A stretch of 11,214 nt of DNA from DUOJ01 sp041676265 (GTDB lineage Bacteria > Spirochaetota > Spirochaetia > Sphaerochaetales > Sphaerochaetaceae): the NCBI GenBank assembly GCA_041676265.1, contig JBAYSE010000048.1:1-11214 (forward strand), given 5' to 3'. Every line of letters starts with the position of its first letter. Positions within the stretch are counted from its first letter, which is position 1. The notes beneath the pieces were generated by a model. That model was not told the DNA's origin and did not search any database. It saw only the letters and a list, made by a program, of their open reading frames with translations. The translations under genes were made by a program, and so were the position numbers. This document shows, piece after piece, positions 7,348 through 11,214 of the stretch.

Positions 7348-8189
7348 TGAGCACCTCCTTTAGAGATGGCATCTAAGCACTTTTTATAGAGCTCACCAAC
7401 ACTGATTGTGAGCATATATTTTTTGTAAGCAGCGCTGCCGGTGATATCGTCGGTGAGGGCAATATTGCGCGAGGCTTGTGCTCCCGCATCTTCGGCGCTG
7501 GCGTAGTGCCCCTCCATAATACCGTTTTCGACCTCTATGAGACGCACCACACCGGTCCCTTTGATGGCTGCCGCGATGCGCACATCATGCGGGGTACCAC
7601 TGGAAATATCGGCACCAAAAGCGATTGTCAGGGCAGCCGGGCTTTGGACTGTGCGGGCATAGCGCAGTGTAGATACAAAGCGTTGAGGCTTGTTGAGGAC
7701 AATTCGCAAGATTAAGGAACCATTGAAGTGGTCATCGAAAGAGTGGTACTCCCTTATGGGGATATTTTCCTCACCATACTTACCGTCACTGGCTATGTCC
7801 CCCAAAATTAGGCGTGCTTTGGCGGCTAATAAGGTGGGCAATAGGTAGGAGTCGTCCCGCTTTAATGCCACATTACCCCCTATGGTTGCCATGTTTCTCC
7901 GTGTTAAAGATCCGCAAAACTTTAGTGCCTCTTTAAGGTAATCGGGGACAACCTCACTCTCAAGGGCTTCTTGGAAAGTGGTAGTAGCTCCAATGGAGAC
8001 AATCCCCTTCTCCTCCTCGATACCCGCCAGGTTAAGGTTTTTTAAAGTCACAACTTTCTGGGCAGAAACAAGGGAGTTCAAGCGGAGAATTTCAGTTCCT
8101 CCGGCTATAAACAGAGAACCATCTCCTCCGTTGTGGAGTGCCAAAAGAGACTCTTCAGGTGATGCAGTACGAATGAATTCACCAATCAT
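7344..8189 (-). CDS. ygfM: FAD-binding subunit of the molybdenum hydroxylase (YgfM-like)
   Basis: A 281-residue protein of the CO dehydrogenase flavoprotein/xanthine dehydrogenase FAD-subunit family, slightly longer than E. coli YgfM (about 259). It carries the two FAD-binding signatures of the family: FIAGGTE (27-33) and ATIGGN (101-106), the latter in the RRNMATIGGNVAL context. The C-terminal part (about 170-270) has the family's second domain ending in SAAYKKYMLTISVGELYKKC. It should pass electrons between the XdhD molybdenum site and an external partner. Its ATG overlaps the previous gene's TGA (8186-8189), and its own TGA overlaps the xdhD start (7344-7347), so the three genes are translationally coupled. 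AAGGAGG lies at 8194-8200. There is no iron-sulfur subunit gene next to it, which is unusual for this enzyme class. Confidence 0.93.
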   Translation of the reverse strand: MIGEFIRTASPEESLLALHNGGDGSLFIAGGTEILRLNSLVSAQKVVTLKNLNLAGIEEEKGIVSIGATTTFQEALESEVVPDYLKEALKFCGSLTRRNMATIGGNVALKRDDSYLLPTLLAAKARLILGDIASDGKYGEENIPIREYHSFDDHFNGSLILRIVLNKPQRFVSTLRYARTVQSPAALTIAFGADISSGTPHDVRIAAAIKGTGVVRLIEVENGIMEGHYASAEDAGAQASRNIALTDDITGSAAYKKYMLTISVGELYKKCLDAISKGGAQ

Positions 8190-9577
8190 ACTTCCTCCTT
8201 ACGCTCAGCTTTAGCGAGCATTTTCTGGCTAATAGCGCTGGCTTTTTCAAATAACTCTTCCTCTTCAAAGCCCACTAATTGCCCTTTATCGACGACAACT
8301 TGTCCATTAACAATTGTGTAATCGGTATTGTGATCATCGCCACAGAAGATGAGAGCGGCTACCGGGTCTGATAAAGCGCCGGCATAGGGTAAACGGTGCA
8401 CATCAAAGATTGCCATATCGGCCGCCCACCCCTCCTCTAATTTGCCTACTTTACCAAAATTGAGCATCTTAGCCCCATTTTCAGTAGCCATCTTGAAAGC
8501 TTGACGAGTCGTTAAAGCGGCGGCTCCCTTCCCTACCCTCTGAAGCAACAGGGCGTTGCGCACCTCCGCCAACATATCGGAAGAGTCGTTACTAGCCGAC
8601 CCATCAACGGCTACGCCGACGTTAATACCGAGTTCCAACATCTCCTTCACGCGACAAATACCACTGCCCAGCCTCATATTACTCGAGGGGCAGTGTGCCA
8701 CGGAGGAGCCGGCTTCGGCCAATATTTTCAACTCTTCGTCGTTGAAGTGGATTCCGTGCGCATAGAAGACATCGGGACCAATCAATTCACACTCTTGCAT
8801 GAGAGCAACCGGCCGAATGCCAAACATCTCCATACAGAAGTCGTTTTCATCACGGGTTTCTGCTAAGTGGGTATGGAGTTGCACCCCATACTTGCGGGCA
8901 AGGCGAGCACTGTCCCTCATAATCTCCTTAGTTACGGTGAAAGGAGAACAGGGGGCTAAAACAACTTTATGCATTGCCAACGGAGAGGGATCATGGTACT
9001 CCTTGATGACCCTTTCACTATCTTCCAGAATCTTATCATCGGTTTGGACCACTGAATCGGGGGGGAGCCCTCCATCTTTTTCACTTAAGCTCATGGAACC
9101 GCGGGTAGGAGAGAATCTAATGCCAAGGGTATCGGCTGCCTTAAACTGCAGTCCCATCAAATCGGCCTCAAATCCGCGTGGATAGAGGTAGTGGTGGTCG
9201 GTTGTGAGGGTACACCCCGTCTTCAACAACTCTGCCATGGCCAACATGGAGGAGTAGTAGACCCCCTCTTCATCAATATATTTCCACACGTTGTAGAGAA
9301 AACGAAGCCAATCAAATAGCTCGGTATTTTGAACCGCAGGGTGGTTCCGGGTCATGGTCTGGAAAAAGTGGTGATGGGTGTTAACCAACCCTGGTATTAC
9401 CACATGTTTTGAGCAATCAATCACCCGTGTGACCGATTTTGGATCCATTTTACCCTCTAGGTCAATTTCCTGGACGACTCCATCACTGATAAGCATGTCA
9501 GCACCAGAGATGGTCTCTTTGGCAGTATCAGTCATCAAGCAGTAGATGTTTTTTAGAATTACTGAATGGTCGTGCAT
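8186..9577 (-). CDS. amidohydrolase of the 8-oxoguanine deaminase type
   Basis: A 463-residue metal-dependent deaminase of the TRZ/ATZ (guanine deaminase-like) family. It matches the 8-oxoguanine deaminase branch, often labelled hydroxydechloroatrazine ethylaminohydrolase. Expected reaction: 8-oxoguanine to urate plus ammonia. Motifs: VIPGLVNTHHHFFQT (60-74) with metal ligands His68 and His70; DHHYLYP (127-133); RGSMSLSEKDGGLPPDSVV (159-177), strongly characteristic of this branch; LAPCSPFTV (207-215); LHTHLAET with His237 and Glu240; YAHGIH with His274; HCPSSNMRLGSG (295-306); and VDGSASND with Asp325. The start ATG at 9575-9577 follows AAGGAGA (9583-9589). It is the first gene of a coupled unit with ygfM and xdhD. 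E. coli has ssnA and ygfK in this general position, so substrate specificity is likely but unproven; SsnA itself is the main alternative. Confidence 0.88.
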   Translation of the reverse strand: MHDHSVILKNIYCLMTDTAKETISGADMLISDGVVQEIDLEGKMDPKSVTRVIDCSKHVVIPGLVNTHHHFFQTMTRNHPAVQNTELFDWLRFLYNVWKYIDEEGVYYSSMLAMAELLKTGCTLTTDHHYLYPRGFEADLMGLQFKAADTLGIRFSPTRGSMSLSEKDGGLPPDSVVQTDDKILEDSERVIKEYHDPSPLAMHKVVLAPCSPFTVTKEIMRDSARLARKYGVQLHTHLAETRDENDFCMEMFGIRPVALMQECELIGPDVFYAHGIHFNDEELKILAEAGSSVAHCPSSNMRLGSGICRVKEMLELGINVGVAVDGSASNDSSDMLAEVRNALLLQRVGKGAAALTTRQAFKMATENGAKMLNFGKVGKLEEGWAADMAIFDVHRLPYAGALSDPVAALIFCGDDHNTDYTIVNGQVVVDKGQLVGFEEEELFEKASAISQKMLAKAERKEEV

Positions 9578-9627
9578 ATCTTTCTCCTTCTCCTAATAAA
9601 TTATTAATCTCACTGTTAAATTCTCTC

Positions 9628-9654
9628 GATAATTCCGACAGGAGGTTGATAATT
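9628..9654 (-). repeat. GATAATT direct repeats 20 bp apart in the spacer upstream of the amidohydrolase gene
   Basis: GATAATT (AATTATC on the minus strand) occurs at 9628-9634 and 9648-9654, exactly two helical turns apart and 50-75 bases before the start codon. The surrounding 9590-9660 is A/T-rich, with partial -35/-10 matches such as TTATCG, 18 bases, ATTAAT, but no convincing promoter. It may be an operator or chance in A/T-rich DNA. Confidence 0.28.
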
Positions 9655-9757
9655 GAAATGGGAAATTAAAAAAGACTAAGTCAATGTCCATCACACTTCC
9701 GCTAAGCTTTTAAGCACTCGGCGGCCCTCCTGAAATAGGCTGTTTTATCGCATGGTC

Positions 9758-9902
9758 AAAAAAAAAGACCCGCGAAGCCTCTCCTTGTAATCACCCATCC
9801 ATGATGGGAGAGGGGATCATGGCGGGGATAATGCTTGGCACAAAGTGTGCCAAGCTCTCTAAGGGTAATCATACATCAGAAAATAGCGTTTTTCTACCCT
9901 TA
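9758..9902 (-). ncRNA. structured RNA element or attenuator ending in nine U, between ygeY and the amidohydrolase gene
   Basis: On the minus-strand transcript the following pairings can be drawn. TAAGGGTA/TACCCTTA (9895-9902 with 9860-9867) includes the ygeY stop codon. GCTTGGCAC/GTGCCAAGC (9847-9855 with 9833-9841) forms a hairpin with a 5-base loop. CCATGAT/ATCATGG (9816-9822 with 9799-9805) has a 10-base loop. CCTCTCC inside that loop (9807-9813) pairs with GGAGAGG (9778-9784), a possible pseudoknot. CCCGC/GCGGG (9822-9826 with 9769-9773) closes the structure just before nine U (9766-9758). CCCATC/GATGGG is a competing hairpin. The simplest reading is a complex terminator for ygeY; the density of mutually exclusive pairings also fits a riboswitch or attenuator controlling the coupled molybdenum hydroxylase unit. 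I do not recognise a known class. Confidence 0.5.
9838..9852 (-). promoter_or_regulatory. possible sigma-54 (-24/-12) promoter for the amidohydrolase-ygfM-xdhD unit
   Basis: The minus strand reads TGGCACACTTTGTGC, with GG and GC exactly 10 bases apart as required for -24/-12 elements and a perfect TGGCAC. The -12 half (GTGC) lacks the preferred TTGC. A start about 12 bases downstream (near 9826) would fall at the first base of the CCCGC stem. The match lies inside a hairpin and is palindromic, so it also scores on the plus strand and may be chance. Confidence 0.28.
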
Positions 9903-11114
9903 TTTTTCTAGACTATAGGGAAGCATCGCATAAAATGCAGCACAAATCTCGAGGTCATCTACCCTAGTTATCTCATTAGGTGCATGTGCCTGGGCCTCGT
10001 CTCCGGGGCCAAAGCCAATGGCCGGAATCTTATGGCGACCGGTTGTAGCCACTAAGTTAGTGCTAAAAGTCCACTTATCGACCACCGGGTCTTTATCGAA
10101 GAGGCTCTTATAGGCATCAATTCCCGCTTGCACCAAGAAGTGGTCTTCATCCAATTTCCATGTGGGGAAATAGAGTTCCTGACTATACTCTTTCTTGGTC
10201 CACCCCACCTTCTCATAGTTTGGCATCTCGACCACGATCTCGGCCGGACTATCGCCGGTCGCCTTGGAAACATAATCACGTACTTGCGAGATGGCTAATT
10301 CGGCATCCTCTCCCCAGGTTAAACGGCGGTCTAGGTAGAGCATCGCATAGTCTGCCACGGCACACTGCGAGGGACCTCTAACATCCATCTGGGAAACCGT
10401 TATTGTCCCTTTACCTAAGAAATTATCTTCGTCCGGTAACAGATCTTCGTTGAGTTGCTCAATAGCTAAGGCTGCCCTAGCCGCTTTGTAAGCCGCACTT
10501 ACCCCCCTCTCGGGAGCACTTCCGTGACAGGAAATCCCCCTTAAAATAGTCCTAATTTCCATTCTTCCTCGGTGACCACGGTAGAGGCGACAACTGGTCG
10601 GCTCGGTCGAGACCACCAGATCGGGTTTAAAATTCTCCTCCTCAATGAGGTATTTCCAACACATTCCGTCACAATCCTCTTCCATTACGGTGAATGTGAA
10701 GTAGACGGTATATTCACCGTTATAGCCCAACTCTTTTAAGATTCTGCCGGCGCTAATCATGGAGGCCGCGCCTCCTTTTTGGTCCGAAGTTCCCCTTCCG
10801 TAAACCAGACCATCCTTTATTTCGCCACTAAAGGGATCAAAATCCCAGTTGGCCATATTCCCCACCTCTACGGTGTCTATATGGCCATCAAACGCTAGTT
10901 TTTTAGGTCCATTGCCCACTCTGCCGATGACGCTTCCCAGTCCATCAATGCGAACTTCATCAAACCCGGCCTCCTCCAACAGTGTAACTATTAAGCGACA
11001 GACATCCTCTTCTTGGCTACTGTAAGACTTCACCTTCACCATTTTTGAGAGGTTTTCGGCAGTGTAATCACGATACTTTGCTGCCAATGCTTTAATTTTT
11101 GCGTGCATTCCCAT
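9900..11114 (-). CDS. ygeY: YgeY-type M20-family metallohydrolase
   Basis: Cytosolic di-zinc hydrolase of the M20/ArgE-DapE-carboxypeptidase family, 404 residues, essentially the length of E. coli YgeY (about 403). Catalytic features are intact: DGHIDTV with His78 and Asp80, GRGTSDQKGG with bridging Asp111, EED (145-147 area) with the general base Glu145 and ligand Glu146, STEPT with Glu171, the lid-domain SCHGSAPE with His197, and QAHAPNE with the last ligand His377. The family is annotated as a selenium-metabolism or putative deacetylase/peptidase; in purine clusters it is proposed to hydrolyse an amide or ureido bond of a ring-opened purine product. The start is ATG 11114, with AAGGAG at 11121-11126; a second ATG two codons on is less well spaced. 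It follows the truncated gene at the window edge by 37 bases, indicating one operon. Its stop codon is part of a stem in the following structured spacer. Confidence 0.93.
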   Translation of the reverse strand: MGMHAKIKALAAKYRDYTAENLSKMVKVKSYSSQEEDVCRLIVTLLEEAGFDEVRIDGLGSVIGRVGNGPKKLAFDGHIDTVEVGNMANWDFDPFSGEIKDGLVYGRGTSDQKGGAASMISAGRILKELGYNGEYTVYFTFTVMEEDCDGMCWKYLIEEENFKPDLVVSTEPTSCRLYRGHRGRMEIRTILRGISCHGSAPERGVSAAYKAARAALAIEQLNEDLLPDEDNFLGKGTITVSQMDVRGPSQCAVADYAMLYLDRRLTWGEDAELAISQVRDYVSKATGDSPAEIVVEMPNYEKVGWTKKEYSQELYFPTWKLDEDHFLVQAGIDAYKSLFDKDPVVDKWTFSTNLVATTGRHKIPAIGFGPGDEAQAHAPNEITRVDDLEICAAFYAMLPYSLEK

Positions 11115-11151
11115 TTCTTACTCCTTCACAATGCGTTTATCCCCTTCGGGG

Positions 11152-11214
11152 TTATTTTATGGTATCTACTTTAGCCCAAACTTTTGCCGCAACTTCTCGG
11201 GCTTTGGCGTAAAT
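11152..11214 (-). CDS. C-terminal 20 codons of an upstream gene, possibly an SsnA-type amidohydrolase
   Basis: The minus strand is open from the window edge to TAA at 11152-11154, ending AKAREVAAKVWAKVDTIK. It lies just before the ygeY ribosome site on the same strand, so it is the preceding gene of the operon. The tail resembles the end of the amidohydrolase at 8186-9577 (EKASAISQKMLAKAER against AKAREVAAKVWAKVDT), and aminohydrolases often end in such a helix. SsnA would fit the cluster. It lacks the VWEG-type ending I associate with diaminopropionate ammonia-lyase. Twenty residues cannot settle the identity. Confidence 0.45.
   Translation of the reverse strand: MYAKAREVAAKVWAKVDTIK

Noticed and set aside
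9668..9700. Second terminator: GACTTAGTC followed by six T on the minus strand
   Set aside because: The stem is only three or four base pairs with a tiny loop, too weak to call.
9823..9845. TPP-riboswitch-like GGATAATGC string on the plus strand
   Set aside because: None of the other conserved TPP elements such as CTGAGA is present, and the plus strand is antisense to the transcription unit.
11141..11151. Hairpin CCCC-TTC-GGGG between the edge gene and ygeY
   Set aside because: Only four pairs and no T run; too small for a terminator, although it might modestly affect spacing or mRNA ends.
1..11214. Mobile elements, CRISPR arrays, tRNA or rRNA genes
   Set aside because: No transposase or integrase frames, terminal repeats, spaced repeat arrays or tRNA-like folds were seen; base composition looks uniform.

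Overview
The window is a bacterial chromosomal segment dedicated to purine salvage and breakdown. It carries the C-terminal part of an AzgA-type NCS2 purine permease, adenine deaminase, and a set of genes orthologous to the E. coli ygeW / ygeY / ygfM / xdhD group. That group is widely found in anaerobes and is linked to anaerobic degradation of purines and urate and to selenium/molybdenum hydroxylases. Nearly every gene has a near-perfect AAGGAGG ribosome site and base composition looks even throughout (mid-40s %GC by eye). A fermentative, probably Bacillota (Clostridia-like) anaerobe fits best, but taxonomy is inference only.

Layout. Positions 2-892 (+): permease, cut off at its start. A bidirectional terminator (906-937) separates it from the convergent adenine deaminase gene (954-2672, -). 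Next come a regulatory region with a perfect 16-bp palindrome, a small DUF4190-like membrane protein gene (2774-3121, +) and a strong terminator (3125-3153). The rest of the window is on the minus strand. In transcription order it holds the last 20 codons of an unidentified gene, possibly an SsnA-type amidohydrolase (11152-11214); ygeY (9900-11114); a 322-bp spacer with strong RNA-structure signals; an 8-oxoguanine-deaminase-type amidohydrolase (8186-9577); ygfM FAD subunit (7344-8189); xdhD molybdenum subunit (4468-7347); and ygeW carbamoyltransferase (3152-4351), which has its own good promoter. The amidohydrolase, ygfM and xdhD are joined by two 4-base ATGA stop/start overlaps and form one translationally coupled unit.

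How the genes could work together (inference from families): the permease imports purine bases and Ade turns adenine into hypoxanthine. The YgfM-XdhD hydroxylase oxidises or reduces the purine ring, and the amidohydrolase turns 8-oxoguanine into urate. YgeY and YgeW act on ring-opened ureido compounds, with YgeW potentially yielding carbamoyl phosphate and so ATP. Uricase, HyuA, DpaL/YgeX, YgfK and regulator genes are not in the window.

Most notable observations: XdhD keeps a ferredoxin-like N-terminal domain in which all expected iron-sulfur cysteines are absent. The ygeY-to-amidohydrolase spacer can fold into several stems plus a possible pseudoknot ending in nine U residues, overlapping a sigma-54-like -24/-12 match. 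A pair of GCAACAAA direct repeats sits one helical turn apart just upstream of the ygeW promoter.
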